DNA from: Ramlibacter agri | Lineage (GTDB): Bacteria > Pseudomonadota > Gammaproteobacteria > Burkholderiales > Burkholderiaceae_C | Assembly (NCBI RefSeq): GCF_012927085.1 | Contig: NZ_JABBFX010000001.1 | Location: forward strand, 1-64,000 | DNA: 64,000 nucleotides | Direction: 5' to 3' | Shown: positions 18,211 through 27,385 of the stretch, piece after piece | Position numbering within the stretch: the stretch's first letter is position 1 | Layout of the letters: the number at the start of each line of letters is the position of its first letter | The notes under the pieces: model-generated | Database searches by the model: none | What the model was told of the DNA's origin: nothing | Seen by the model: only the letters and a program-made list of their open reading frames with translations | Made by a program: the position numbers and the translations under genes

Positions 18211-19470
18211 ATGGATGAAGTGATGGCCATCTGGGCCGAGTGGCTCAAGCCCTCGGCCGGCCTGCCCACGGTGCAATGGTCGCTGCTGCTGGCCCTCGCG
18301 GCTGCGGCCGGCCACCTGCTGCAACGCTATACGGGCCTGCCCAAGGTGGTGGGCTATTCGATCATCGGCACGCTGGCCGGCCTGGCCGGCTTCTCCGGCG
18401 CGGTCTGGCCGCTGCAGGGCGTGGCCCTGTTCCTGCTGGAACTGGGCGTGTCGGTGGTGCTGTTCGAAGCGGGCGGGCGCATCCCGCTGCGCTGGTTCCG
18501 CCACAACCCGATGGTGCTGCTGCAAAGCGTGCTCGAATCGGTGCTCACGGCGATCGCCGTGTACTACGTGCTGCGCTACCTCGACGTGCGGCAGAGCGTC
18601 GCGCAGGCCGTCGCCCTGATTGCGATGGCGGCTTCGCCCGCGGTGTTGAGCCGCGTGATCATCGACACCCGCGCCGCGGGGCCGGTGACCGAGCGCGCGA
18701 TGGTGCTGTCGACGCTGAGCACCTTCTATGCGCTGACCATGGTGGCCGCGATGGTCGGCATGCTGCACAAGGGCCAGGAAGGCGAGCTGCAGCGTTCGCT
18801 GTATCCCGTGGGCGTGGTGCTGGGCATCTCCATCGTGGTCGGCGCGATCCTCGCGCTGTTCCTGCGTTCGGCGTTGCGGGTGATGAGCCCGACCAGCGAG
18901 AACACGTCCATCCTCTTCATCGCGCTGATCGCCGCCGGCACCGCGCTGGCCGCGCACTTCGGCGGCTCGGCGCCGCTGGCCGCGCTGCTGGCCGGCCTGC
19001 TGCTGAAACAGCTGCATCCGCGCCCCTGGGCCTGGCCGCGGCAGCTGGGCACCGCGGCCTCCCTGCTGACCATGCTGATGTTCGTGCTGGTGTCGGTGGT
19101 CGCGGCCAAGGCCGACTGGAATCCCGCGGTCGCGGGCCTGGTCGCGGCATTGGTGCTGGCGCGCGGCATCGCCAAGATCTGCGGCATCTCCCTCGCCAAC
19201 TGGGGCAGCGGCACCAGCTGGAAGCAGGCCCTGTGGACCGGCTGCGCGATGTCGCCGATGTCCTCGGTGGCGCTGCTGCTGGTCTCGCAGTTCGTGACGG
19301 CCTCGATGACGCTGGGCCCACGCGTGGCCAGCATCGCGCTGCCGGCGATCCTGCTGATGGAGATCCTGGGCGCGATGATCGCCACCTTCGCCATCTACCG
19401 CGCCGGCGAAAGCCTCAAGCCCTGGGGTCCGCAGGACACGCAACTCATGGCGGGAGAAGCCCGTGGATAA
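18211..19470 (+). CDS. CPA2-type cation/proton antiporter (Kef-like, no RCK domain)
   Basis: Inner-membrane exchanger of 419 aa with about 11-12 hydrophobic segments. Starts with [23 protein letters not shown], typical of the Na_H_Exchanger fold, then [20 protein letters not shown] and [11 protein letters not shown]. The C terminus stops after the membrane part, so there is no KTN/RCK gating domain. It overlaps the following carboxylate-amine ligase by 8 nt. Ion specificity (K+ or Na+) cannot be read. Confidence 0.88.
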   Translation: MDEVMAIWAEWLKPSAGLPTVQWSLLLALAAAAGHLLQRYTGLPKVVGYSIIGTLAGLAGFSGAVWPLQGVALFLLELGVSVVLFEAGGRIPLRWFRHNPMVLLQSVLESVLTAIAVYYVLRYLDVRQSVAQAVALIAMAASPAVLSRVIIDTRAAGPVTERAMVLSTLSTFYALTMVAAMVGMLHKGQEGELQRSLYPVGVVLGISIVVGAILALFLRSALRVMSPTSENTSILFIALIAAGTALAAHFGGSAPLAALLAGLLLKQLHPRPWAWPRQLGTAASLLTMLMFVLVSVVAAKADWNPAVAGLVAALVLARGIAKICGISLANWGSGTSWKQALWTGCAMSPMSSVALLLVSQFVTASMTLGPRVASIALPAILLMEILGAMIATFAIYRAGESLKPWGPQDTQLMAGEARG

Positions 19471-20638
19471 GCGCGTCGAACCCCTTCTGCAAGCCTCGGT
19501 GCCGCCGGAACCGCCGCCGGAGCTGGAACCCTTCCACCAGTCGGCCGCACTGTCGCTGGGCGTGGAGCTGGAACTGCAGCTCGTGAACACGCACGACTAC
19601 GACCTCGCGCCGTACTCGGACGAAATGCTGCGGCTGATGCGCAAGATCCCGTTGCCAGGCTCGGTGGTGCCGGAGATGACCTCCAGCATGATCGAGGTCT
19701 CCACCGGCATCTGCCATTCGGCCAGCGAGGTGCTGGGGCAGCTGTCGGAGATCCGCGCGGCGCTGGTGCGCTGCGCCGACAAGCTGAACATCGCCTGCGT
19801 CGGCGGCGGCACGCACCCTTACCAGCAGTGGCACGAGCAGCGCATCTACGACCGCCCGCGCTTCCGCCAGCTGTCCGAGCTGTACGGCTACCTGTCCAAG
19901 CAGTTCACCATCTTCGGCCAGCACGTGCACATCGGCTGCCCGGACGCGGATGCGGCGCTGCTGATGCTGCACCGCATGTCGCGCTACATCCCGCACTTCA
20001 TCGCGCTGTCGGCCAGCTCGCCCTACGTGCAGGGGCAGGACACGCAGTTCGATTCGGCGCGGCTGAATTCGGTGTTTGCCTTCCCCATGAGCGGGCGCGC
20101 GCCTTTCACCCTCAGCTGGGACGAGTTCGCGAAGTGGTTCGCCAAGAGCACGCGCACGGGCGTGGTCAAGAGCATGAAGGACTTCTACTGGGACATCCGG
20201 CCGAAGCCCGAATTCGGAACCATCGAGATCCGCGTGTTCGACACGCCGCTGACGGTGGAGCGCGCCGCCGCCTTGTCCGGTTTCGTGCAGTCGCTGGCCG
20301 CCTGGTTCCTGAAGGAGCAGCCCTTCGTGCCGGAGGAAGACGACTACATGGTCTACACCTACAACCGCTTCCAGGCCTGCCGCTTCGGGCTGGAGGCGGT
20401 GTACGTGGAACCGTCGACGGGCGAGCACATGCCGCTGCGCGAGCACATCCAGCAGACGCTGGCGCGCATCATGCCGCACGCGCTGGAGCTGGGCGCCGGC
20501 GGCTCGATCGACACGCTGCGCATGTCCGCCGAGATGGGCGCCAACGACGCCCGCTGGCTGCGCGAGAACTATTCGCGCGAGCGCCTGCTTGCCGAGGTCG
20601 TGCGGCAGGCCGCCGAGCGCTTCCGCGGCCGGACCTGA
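19463..20638 (+). CDS. YbdK-family carboxylate-amine ligase (glutamate-cysteine ligase type 2)
   Basis: ATP-dependent ligase of 391 aa with weak glutamate-cysteine ligase activity in characterised relatives. Motifs: [12 protein letters not shown] (metal/ATP glutamates), [37 protein letters not shown]. Start overlaps the antiporter gene by 8 nt, suggesting coupled translation. A separate complete gshA lies at 53376-54653, so this is not the main glutathione enzyme. Confidence 0.9.
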   Translation: MDKRVEPLLQASVPPEPPPELEPFHQSAALSLGVELELQLVNTHDYDLAPYSDEMLRLMRKIPLPGSVVPEMTSSMIEVSTGICHSASEVLGQLSEIRAALVRCADKLNIACVGGGTHPYQQWHEQRIYDRPRFRQLSELYGYLSKQFTIFGQHVHIGCPDADAALLMLHRMSRYIPHFIALSASSPYVQGQDTQFDSARLNSVFAFPMSGRAPFTLSWDEFAKWFAKSTRTGVVKSMKDFYWDIRPKPEFGTIEIRVFDTPLTVERAAALSGFVQSLAAWFLKEQPFVPEEDDYMVYTYNRFQACRFGLEAVYVEPSTGEHMPLREHIQQTLARIMPHALELGAGGSIDTLRMSAEMGANDARWLRENYSRERLLAEVVRQAAERFRGRT

Positions 20639-20642
20639 GGCG

Positions 20643-21602
20643 ATGGGCGAGTTCGACCTCATCGCGCGCTACTTCACGCGGCCCGCCCGCCGCAACGCCC
20701 TGGGCGTGGGCGACGACTGCGCCTTGCTGCAGCCGGGCCCCGGCATGCAACTGGCCGTGTCGACCGACCTGCTGGTCGAAGGCCGGCACTTCCTGTCGAC
20801 GGTGGACCCGCGCAGGCTCGGGCACAAGTCGCTCGCCGTGAACCTGAGCGACCTGGCCGCCTGCGGCGCCGAGCCGCTCGCCTTCACGCTGGCGCTGGCG
20901 CTGCCTGCGGTCGATGAAGCCTGGCTGGCCGGCTTCGCCGCAGGAATGTTCGCGCTGGCCGACGCCCATGGCTGCGAGCTGGTGGGCGGCGACACCACGC
21001 GCGGGCCGCTGGCGATCAACATCACGGTGTTCGGCGAAGTGCCTTCCGGCGACGCGCTGCTGCGCTCCGGCGCGCAGCCGGGCGACGACCTGTGGGTCAG
21101 CGGCACCTTGGGCGATGCGCGGCTCGCGCTGGAGGCTTTGCGCGGCACGGTCTCGTTGCCGGAAGCGGTGTTCGCGGCGGCGCGCCGCCGGCTCGAAGAA
21201 CCGCAGCCGCGCGTTGCACTGGGTCGCGCGCTGCGTGGCGTGGCCAGCGCGGCCATCGACATCAGCGACGGCCTGCTGGGCGACCTGGGCCACGTGCTGC
21301 AGCGTTCGGCCGTGGGTGCGAGCGTGGACGCCGAGGCGGCCGCCGCGCTGCTCGCCGCGCGCACGCAGATGGCTTTGCCGCCCGAACAAGTGAATGCGCT
21401 GGTGCTGGCCGGCGGCGACGACTACGAACTTGCCTTCACCGCGCCGTCGCGGCTGCGTGGTGCGGTGGAAGCCGCAGCTCGCGCCAGCGCGACGCCGGTG
21501 ACGCGCATCGGCCGCATCGAGGCCGAACCCGGACTGCGCGTGCTGGACGCGCGTGGCCAGCCGCTGGCGCAACGCTTCCCCGGCTTCGACCATTTCGCAT
21601 GA
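20643..21602 (+). CDS. thiL: Thiamine-monophosphate kinase
   Basis: Phosphorylates thiamine phosphate to the diphosphate cofactor, 319 aa, AIRS/PurM fold. MGEFDLIARYF, GVGDDCALL (metal site), STDLLVEGRHF, HKSLAVNLSDLAACGAEP, LVGGDTTRGP and IDISDGLLGDLGH are visible. Start at 20643, 4 nt after the previous stop, matches the family. First of a five-gene overlapped series. Confidence 0.95.
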   Translation: MGEFDLIARYFTRPARRNALGVGDDCALLQPGPGMQLAVSTDLLVEGRHFLSTVDPRRLGHKSLAVNLSDLAACGAEPLAFTLALALPAVDEAWLAGFAAGMFALADAHGCELVGGDTTRGPLAINITVFGEVPSGDALLRSGAQPGDDLWVSGTLGDARLALEALRGTVSLPEAVFAAARRRLEEPQPRVALGRALRGVASAAIDISDGLLGDLGHVLQRSAVGASVDAEAAAALLAARTQMALPPEQVNALVLAGGDDYELAFTAPSRLRGAVEAAARASATPVTRIGRIEAEPGLRVLDARGQPLAQRFPGFDHFA

Positions 21603-22081
21603 AGCTGCTGCTGCGCGCCCTCTTCCTCCTCGTGCTCGCCGCCGGCGCGCACGCCGCCACCTGGCGCGGCACGGTCAGCCACGTCAGCGATGGCGACACT
21701 TTGTGGGTGCGCCCGGCGGGCCAGGGCGGGGATGCGGTGGAGATCCGCATCGTCGACATCGACGCGCCGGAGAGCTGCCAGGCCTTCGGCCCGCAGGCGA
21801 AGAAGGCGCTCGCCGCCCGCCTGCTGTACCAGCCCGTCATCGTGCGCACGCGCGGCTTCGACGACTACGGCCGCCGCCTGGCGCAGCTGCAGCACCGCGA
21901 CCAGGACATCGGCGCCTGGCTGGTGCGCGAAGGCTATGCCTGGTCCGGCGTGTTCCACAACCGGCGCGGCCCTTACGGCGGCCTCGAGGACGAGGCGCGG
22001 CGCGCGCACCGCGGCCTGTGGGCCAATCCGAAGGCGGAAGAGCCGCGCGCCTTCCGCCAACATCACGGGAGTTGCGTGTGA
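21599..22081 (+). CDS. Secreted thermonuclease-family (SNase-like) protein
   Basis: 160-aa nuclease of the staphylococcal nuclease fold with signal peptide MKLLLRALFLLVLAAGAHA. Catalytic residues are retained: the calcium aspartate in VSDGDTLWV, arginine in EIRIVDI, aspartate and glutamate in DAPES, and arginine in DDYGRRLAQL. ATG overlaps the thiL stop (ATGA). Expected to act in the periplasm or outside. Its presence in a housekeeping series is noteworthy. Confidence 0.92.
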   Translation: MKLLLRALFLLVLAAGAHAATWRGTVSHVSDGDTLWVRPAGQGGDAVEIRIVDIDAPESCQAFGPQAKKALAARLLYQPVIVRTRGFDDYGRRLAQLQHRDQDIGAWLVREGYAWSGVFHNRRGPYGGLEDEARRAHRGLWANPKAEEPRAFRQHHGSCV

Positions 22082-22581
22082 GAGCCCTGCCCCCCACGAC
22101 CCGCTTCCTGGTGTCGCACCCTGCGCATCTCGTCGCGCTGGGCTTCGGCTCGGGGCTGTCGCCCTGGGCCCCCGGTACCTTCGGCACCGTCTGGGCCTGG
22201 CTGGCCTGGCTGGTGCTCTCGACGTGGCTGCCCGCAGCCTGGCTGGGTTGGGTGGTCGTCGCGGCCATGCTGGTCGGCTGGTGGGCGTGCAGCGTGACCG
22301 CGGAGCACCTGCGCATCGCCGACCCTTCGCACGTGGTGTGGGACGAGGTGGCGGCCTTCTGGTTGATCCTGTGGCTGGTGATGCCTGCCGGCTGGCTGGG
22401 CCAGCTGGTCGCCTTCGGCCTGTTCCGCTTCTTCGACGCCGTGAAGCCCGGCCCGGTGGGCTGGGCCGACCGCACCTTCAAGGGCATGGGCTGGCGCGGC
22501 GGCTTCGGCATCATGTTCGACGACCTGGTCGCAGCCTTCTGCACGCTGCTGGTCATCGCTTTGTGGAGGCGACTATGGTGA
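22078..22581 (+). CDS. pgpA: Phosphatidylglycerophosphatase A
   Basis: Inner-membrane phosphatase that makes phosphatidylglycerol, 167 aa. [16 protein letters not shown] at the N terminus, DEVAAFW in the middle and [16 protein letters not shown] then [14 protein letters not shown] near the end are family hallmarks. Start is GTG 22078 overlapping the nuclease stop (GTGA). Several hydrophobic helices. Confidence 0.95.
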   Translation: MRALPPTTRFLVSHPAHLVALGFGSGLSPWAPGTFGTVWAWLAWLVLSTWLPAAWLGWVVVAAMLVGWWACSVTAEHLRIADPSHVVWDEVAAFWLILWLVMPAGWLGQLVAFGLFRFFDAVKPGPVGWADRTFKGMGWRGGFGIMFDDLVAAFCTLLVIALWRRLW

Positions 22582-23063
22582 ACGCCATCGATACGCAGGC
22601 GCTGTGCGAACAGCTGGCGCAGGCGCTGCTCGCGCGCGGCGAGATGCTGGCCACGGCGGAAAGCTGCACCGGCGGCCTGATCGCCGCCGCCTGCACGGAC
22701 CTGAGCGGGTCCAGCAACTGGTTCGAGCGCGGCTTCGTCAGCTACTCGAACGCGGCCAAGACCGAGCTGCTGGGCGTGGACGCGGCGCTGGTCGCGCAGC
22801 ACGGCGCCGTCAGCGAGGTGGTCGCGCGCGCCATGGCCTTCGGCGCGGTGCGCCACTCACAGGCGCGCGTGAGCGTCGCCGTCACCGGCGTGGCGGGGCC
22901 AACCGGTGGCACGCCGGACAAACCGGTCGGCCTGGTGTGGTTCGGCTTCCAGGTCGATGGCCTGCTGACCAGCGAGCAGAAGCGATTCCCCGGCGATCGC
23001 GCGGCGGTCCGCGCCGCCACGGTGCGCCACGCACTGCAACGGCTGCTGGAGCTGCTGGCATGA
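22575..23063 (+). CDS. pncC: CinA C-terminal domain protein, nicotinamide-nucleotide amidase
   Basis: Deamidates NMN in the pyridine-nucleotide salvage cycle; 162 aa, CinA C-terminal domain alone. Motifs: [51 protein letters not shown]. Overlaps pgpA by 7 nt and mgsA by 4 nt. Homologues are often annotated CinA family. Confidence 0.94.
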   Translation: MVNAIDTQALCEQLAQALLARGEMLATAESCTGGLIAAACTDLSGSSNWFERGFVSYSNAAKTELLGVDAALVAQHGAVSEVVARAMAFGAVRHSQARVSVAVTGVAGPTGGTPDKPVGLVWFGFQVDGLLTSEQKRFPGDRAAVRAATVRHALQRLLELLA

Positions 23064-23467
23064 ACATGCCGCGCATCGCGCTGATCGCGCACGACCACCG
23101 CAAGGACATCATCGTCGCCCTGGCGCGGGAGTTCCGGCCATTGCTGGCGCAGTGCCGCCTGTGCGCCACCGGCACCACCGGCGGCCGCATCGCCGCCGAA
23201 GCGAGCCTGGACGTCGAGCGCCTTCTCTGCGGCCCGATGGGTGGCGACCTGCAGATCGGCGCGCGGCTCGCCATGGGCGAGATCGACATCGTGATCTTCC
23301 TGCGCGACCCGATGACGCCGCAGCCGCACGAGCCCGACATCAATGCGCTGGTGCGCGCCTGCGATGTCCATGACGTGCCCTGCGCGACCAACGAGTCGAC
23401 GGCCCGCCTGCTGCTGCGCCAGCTGGCGACGGATCTTCAGCGCGCGGCGATCCCGCCCTTGCCGTAG
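23060..23467 (+). CDS. mgsA: Methylglyoxal synthase
   Basis: Converts dihydroxyacetone phosphate to methylglyoxal and phosphate, 135 aa. [55 protein letters not shown] and [11 protein letters not shown] cover the phosphate site and catalytic aspartates. ATG overlaps the pncC stop (ATGA). Last gene of the thiL series. Confidence 0.95.
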   Translation: MNMPRIALIAHDHRKDIIVALAREFRPLLAQCRLCATGTTGGRIAAEASLDVERLLCGPMGGDLQIGARLAMGEIDIVIFLRDPMTPQPHEPDINALVRACDVHDVPCATNESTARLLLRQLATDLQRAAIPPLP

Positions 23468-23485
23468 CCCGGGAGGGCGCCGCGC

Positions 23486-23767
23486 CTACGGACAAGGCAT
23501 GTTCACGCGCCGGCGCGCGCGGCGGCCGACCAGGCGCGGCAGCATGTAGGAACGGCGCAGGCCTTCGACGGCGCACGCTGCCGTGGATTTCATGTCGTGG
23601 CCCAGCGCGGCCAGCTCTTCGTCGATCTCGGCGATGCGATCGCCCCAGCGCCCGGTCTGCATCTGGTCCATGCTGAGCACGGTTCGCAGCGCGAGCAGGT
23701 TGCGCACCAGGCGCGCGTTGCGTTCATCGGGGGACATGGGACTCTTCGCTCCGTTCTCGATCGACAT
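23486..23767 (-). CDS. Hypothetical small protein, charged with an arginine-rich tail
   Basis: 93 aa if started at 23767; MSPDERNARL at 23737 is an alternative. The N-terminal half is a likely helix with heptad-like leucines (RNLLALRTVLSMDQM), the tail is basic (RRSYMLPRLVGRRARRR). No family recognised. Convergent with mgsA. Modest support. Confidence 0.45.
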   Translation of the reverse strand: MSIENGAKSPMSPDERNARLVRNLLALRTVLSMDQMQTGRWGDRIAEIDEELAALGHDMKSTAACAVEGLRRSYMLPRLVGRRARRRVNMPCP

Positions 23768-23853
23768 GCTCCTAGCATCCCACGTGCCAGGTTGCATTCG
23801 TGTCGGAGTGAAGCGGGACAGCGCATGCCGTTCGCCTACCTCGGAGGTAGTAC

Positions 23854-24051
23854 TCAGCCCCGTGGCAAAGCCATCCGGCCGCTGCCCTTGCAGTTCATGC
23901 AGGAGAGATAGAGCAGGCCTGGATTCGGCTCAAAGGCCGGGTCATAACGGAACCAGCCGCCCGAACCGAGACATTCGTCGCAGTCCGTGGGCAGCGGCGC
24001 CGCATGAGCCGGGGTGAAGGACGGTTGCTGTTGCTGTACGGTGGCGTCCAT
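23854..24051 (-). CDS. Small CxxC...CxxC protein, possible zinc ribbon
   Basis: 65 aa beginning MDATVQQQQPSF. Two dyads, CDECLGSGGW and CMNCKGSG, resemble the CxxCxGxG repeats of DnaJ zinc fingers, here only one pair. ATG at 24051 with GAGG about 10 nt upstream. Likely metal-binding; function unknown. The 104 nt upstream (24052-24155) show no gene. Confidence 0.6.
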   Translation of the reverse strand: MDATVQQQQPSFTPAHAAPLPTDCDECLGSGGWFRYDPAFEPNPGLLYLSCMNCKGSGRMALPRG

Positions 24052-24155
24052 GGTGTCGTTTCCTCGCAAGACCACCAAGCTACGCATGGAGAGCTTGTTT
24101 ACAGTCAGCGCCCGCTTGCGGTGCGCGTAGGAAACACACGCGATGAAACGTAACC

Positions 24156-24551
24156 TCAGCTGCCCCAGATTGGTGTGGCCACCACGTCGAGCTTCGCCAG
24201 GCGCTTCTTCATCCGCAGGACTTCCCCGTCCTTGCTGACCAGGGCGCAACGGTGTGCGACCGCCAGGTCGATGAACTTCTGGTCGTCCGGGTCGCCGCAG
24301 GTCACCGGCGCCTTGGCCGGCACCTCGTGCAGCTGGGCATGGCGGTCGAAGGCCGCCAGCACGGCATCTGCGTCGCCGACCTTGGGCGCCAGCTTGGGAT
24401 AGGCCAGCACCCGCGCCAGCTCTTCGCGCATCGCCGCCGTGGCCAGCCAGCGCAACGCGCCCTGCTCCAGCCCTGCGGCCAGCGGCTTCACGCGCTCGTC
24501 GCTGAACACGAACAGGTCCAGCACGATGTTGGTGTCAAGAACCAGCTGCAT
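24156..24551 (-). CDS. PIN-domain protein, putative toxin of a VapC/COG1569 type
   Basis: Predicted RNase of 131 aa. The acidic residues of the PIN fold are present: QLVLDTNIVLDLF, EELARVLAY, CGDPDDQKFIDLA and ALVSKDGEV. No antitoxin-like ORF lies next to it: it starts 20 nt after the methyltransferase gene and is followed by a gap. Possibly a solitary PIN protein rather than a toxin pair. Confidence 0.82.
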   Translation of the reverse strand: MQLVLDTNIVLDLFVFSDERVKPLAAGLEQGALRWLATAAMREELARVLAYPKLAPKVGDADAVLAAFDRHAQLHEVPAKAPVTCGDPDDQKFIDLAVAHRCALVSKDGEVLRMKKRLAKLDVVATPIWGS

Positions 24552-24571
24552 AGGCCACCCCAGAAAAATGC

Positions 24572-25789
24572 TCACGCATTTTCCTGGGGACCCCGGTCCC
24601 GGTTCCTGGCCGAGCCGGCCACCATGTCGAAGCGGAACAGGCGGCATTCGATCGGGCCGTTCCACATGGGCACGCGGCGCGATTCCTTCAGCCGCATGCG
24701 CGTGGGCAGCTTCGCGTCCGGCACCAGCACCCAGGCGGTCCAGCCGGCGTAGTTCTTCTTCCAGTGCGAAGCGAGCTGGGTGAAGAAATCGCCACCCTGC
24801 TCGGTCTGGGCCAGCTCGCGCCCCGGGCGCGCGATGCCGCCCGCCTCGATGCGCTCGCCATAAGGGGGATTGAGCAGCATGACGCCCGGCACGTCGCTGG
24901 GCGGCATGCGCTGCAGCGCGTCGCCGCCGCGCAATTGCACTGCCTGCGCCACGCCCGCACGCTCGGCATTGCGCTGCGCGAAGTCGACCATGCGGAAGGC
25001 GACGTCGCTGCCGAAGACCGGCGCCGTCGGCGCGCGGCGCGCGGCCTGGGCTTCGGCCTTCAAGGCCTGCCAGTCGGCCGCCTTGTGCGGGCGCAGGCGC
25101 TCGAAGCCGAACCGACGCAGCGAACCCGGCGCGATGTTGCAGGCGATCTGCGCCGCTTCGATCGCGATCGTGCCGCTGCCGCAGCAGGGGTCGTACAGCG
25201 GCACGGTCGCGTCCCAGCCGCTCGCGGCCAGCATGGCGGCGGCCAGCGTCTCCTTCAGCGGGGCCTCGCCCTTGTCCTCGCGCCAGCCGCGCTTGAACAG
25301 CGGCTCGCCGGAGCTGTCGATGTACAGCGTCAGGCTCTCGGCCGCGAGGTGCCCGAACACGCGCACGGCCGGCCGCTGCGTGTCGACGTCGGGCCGCACG
25401 CCGCCGCGGTTGCGGAAGCGGTCGGCGACCGCGTCCTTGATGCGCAGCGCGGCGAAATTGAGGCTCTTCAGCGGGCTCTGGTGCGACGTCAGCTCGATCT
25501 TGAAGCTCTCGCGCGGCGTGAACCAGTCTTCCCAGGCGACGTTGCTGGCGGCTTCGTAGATGTCCTGTTCGGCGCGATAGGGCCCGTGCCACAGCTGCAC
25601 CAGCACGCGCTGGGCGAGCCGGCTGTGCAGGTTGAGCTGCATCACCTCGGGCCAGCCGGCCACGAGCTGCACGCCGCCACGGGCCGTGCGCAGGTCGCGC
25701 GCGCGCGCGCCGCAGATGCGGGCGACTTCCTCGGCCAGATAGCCTTCCACCCCGCTGGCGCAGGGCAGGAATAAATTGAGAGCGTTCAC
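24572..25789 (-). CDS. THUMP-domain class I SAM-dependent RNA methyltransferase (RlmL/RlmK-N type)
   Basis: 405 aa: N-terminal THUMP RNA-binding domain (about 45-155), then a Rossmann methyltransferase with YDPCCGSGTIAIEAA as SAM motif I and the N6/N2-amine catalytic motif LLNPPYGERIE. Likely modifies 23S rRNA guanine, as in E. coli RlmL N-half. GTG start at 25789 overlaps the rpoN stop by 4 nt, with AAGGAA upstream. Confidence 0.9.
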   Translation of the reverse strand: MNALNLFLPCASGVEGYLAEEVARICGARARDLRTARGGVQLVAGWPEVMQLNLHSRLAQRVLVQLWHGPYRAEQDIYEAASNVAWEDWFTPRESFKIELTSHQSPLKSLNFAALRIKDAVADRFRNRGGVRPDVDTQRPAVRVFGHLAAESLTLYIDSSGEPLFKRGWREDKGEAPLKETLAAAMLAASGWDATVPLYDPCCGSGTIAIEAAQIACNIAPGSLRRFGFERLRPHKAADWQALKAEAQAARRAPTAPVFGSDVAFRMVDFAQRNAERAGVAQAVQLRGGDALQRMPPSDVPGVMLLNPPYGERIEAGGIARPGRELAQTEQGGDFFTQLASHWKKNYAGWTAWVLVPDAKLPTRMRLKESRRVPMWNGPIECRLFRFDMVAGSARNRDRGPQENA

Positions 25790-27363
25790 AGTTCCTTGCG
25801 GAGGTTGGCCGGCGCGATGCGCAGCGCCTCGCGATACTTGGCGACGGTGCGGCGCGCGCACTCGATCCCCTGCTCCTTGAGCATCTCGGAGATCTGGCTG
25901 TCGGACAGCGGTTTCTTGGCGTTTTCGGCGGCGACGAACTGCTTGATCAGCGCGCGCACCGCGGTGCTGGACGCGTTGCCGCCGGTCTCGGTGCCCAGCG
26001 CCGAGCCGAAGAAGTACTTCAGCTCGAAGGTGCCGAAGGGCGTGGACATGTACTTGGCCGTGGTCACGCGCGAGATGGTGGACTCGTGCAGGCCCAGTTC
26101 ATCGGCGATCTCGCGCAGCACCAGCGGCCGCATGGCGAGTTCGCCGTGCACGAAGAAGTTGTGCTGGCGCTCCACGATGGCGCTGGAGACGCGCAGGATG
26201 GTGTCGAAACGCTGCTGGATGTTCTTGATGAACCAGCGCGCCTCCTGCAGCCGCTGCTGCAGCGCCTGGTGGCCTTCGCCGCGGTGCGCCTTGAGCGCGC
26301 CGGCATAGACGTCGTGCACGCGCAGGCGCGGCACCACGTCGGGATTCAGCTGCACGCGGAAGCTGGCGCGCGAACTGCGGCCGGCCTTCGTCACCAGCAC
26401 GTCGGGCACGATGATGTTGCGCTCGACGTCGACGAAGCGGCGCCCCGGCTTGGGCTCCAGCCGCGTGATCAGCGCGATGGCGCCCTTGACCCGGGGCTCG
26501 GTCTCGCCGGTCAGCTGCGCCAGGCGCTTGACGTCGCGCCGCGCCAGCAGGTCGATGGGCTGGCTGCACACGCGGATCGCGACCGGGTAGACCTCGTCGT
26601 CCGGCGCGTCCTGCTGCAGCGAGCGCAGCTGCAGCATCAGGCATTCGGCCAGGTTGCGCGCGCCCACGCCGGGCGGGTCCAGGCTTTGCAGCAGGCGCAG
26701 CGCCACCGTGAAGCGGTGCACCAGCTCTTCCTGCTGCTCGAGGTCTTGCGGCGCCAGGCTGGCGGCCAGGGCCTCCAGCGGCTCTTCCAGGTAGCCATCG
26801 TCGTTCAGCGACTCGACCAGGTAGCGCAGCGCCGCCCGGTCTTCCTCGCCCAGGCGCAAGGCCAGCGCCTGGCGATGCAGCCAGGATTGCAGCGACTCGT
26901 TGCCGCGCGCGAGCTCGGTGGCGTCGACGTCGTCGTCATCGCCCTGCGACTTGCGGGCCGGCGCCTCGCCGCCCCATTCGCCGTCGTCGGGCACGGTTTC
27001 GGTGCTGCCGTCGCCGTCCCAGTTCGGTTCGCTGCTGTCGCCGTCGGAGGCATCGCCGTCACTGTCCGAAGCGGAGCTGGCGCTGCTGTCGGAGGCGGAG
27101 CTGCTGCTGTCGTGGCCGTTGGCGGCCTGCGCCACCGGGTCGGATTCGTGTTCGTCGGCGGCCGGCCGCGTGTCGGCCTGGGCGACGCCGAACTCCTCCG
27201 GCCCTTCCTCGATGTTCACTTCGAGGAAGGGGTTGTCGTCCAGCATCTGCTGGATTTCCTGGCCGAGTTCCAGCGTGGACAGTTGCAGCAGGCGGATCGA
27301 CTGTTGCAACTGGGGCGTCAGCGCCAGGTGCTGCGAGACGCGAAGGGAGAGGCCCTGCTTCAT
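25786..27363 (-). CDS. rpoN: RNA polymerase sigma-54 factor
   Basis: 525 aa. Region I with glutamine-rich activator contact (MKQGLSLRVSQHLALTPQLQQSIRLLQLS), an acidic low-complexity region II (about 75-145, Ser/Asp-rich), the core-binding domain, the helix-turn-helix, and the RpoN box ARRTVAKYREAL near the C terminus. Lies 22 nt downstream of lptB, the usual arrangement; the usual hpf/ptsN genes are not downstream. Confidence 0.97.
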   Translation of the reverse strand: MKQGLSLRVSQHLALTPQLQQSIRLLQLSTLELGQEIQQMLDDNPFLEVNIEEGPEEFGVAQADTRPAADEHESDPVAQAANGHDSSSSASDSSASSASDSDGDASDGDSSEPNWDGDGSTETVPDDGEWGGEAPARKSQGDDDDVDATELARGNESLQSWLHRQALALRLGEEDRAALRYLVESLNDDGYLEEPLEALAASLAPQDLEQQEELVHRFTVALRLLQSLDPPGVGARNLAECLMLQLRSLQQDAPDDEVYPVAIRVCSQPIDLLARRDVKRLAQLTGETEPRVKGAIALITRLEPKPGRRFVDVERNIIVPDVLVTKAGRSSRASFRVQLNPDVVPRLRVHDVYAGALKAHRGEGHQALQQRLQEARWFIKNIQQRFDTILRVSSAIVERQHNFFVHGELAMRPLVLREIADELGLHESTISRVTTAKYMSTPFGTFELKYFFGSALGTETGGNASSTAVRALIKQFVAAENAKKPLSDSQISEMLKEQGIECARRTVAKYREALRIAPANLRKEL

Positions 27364-27385
27364 GGGTACTGCTTCGAAGCGGCCG

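Noticed and set aside
17077..19590. An 837-codon minus-strand open frame reaching through apaG and the antiporter gene
   Set aside because: Only its 3' end (17077-17763) is a recognisable protein, Rpe. The rest is antisense to well-supported plus-strand genes and is arginine/glutamine-rich in the manner of GC-rich shadow frames.
25690..25715. A GCGCGCGCGC stretch
   Set aside because: It is simple GC-rich coding sequence inside the rRNA methyltransferase gene (Arg-Ala codons). No repeat family or structure is needed to explain it.
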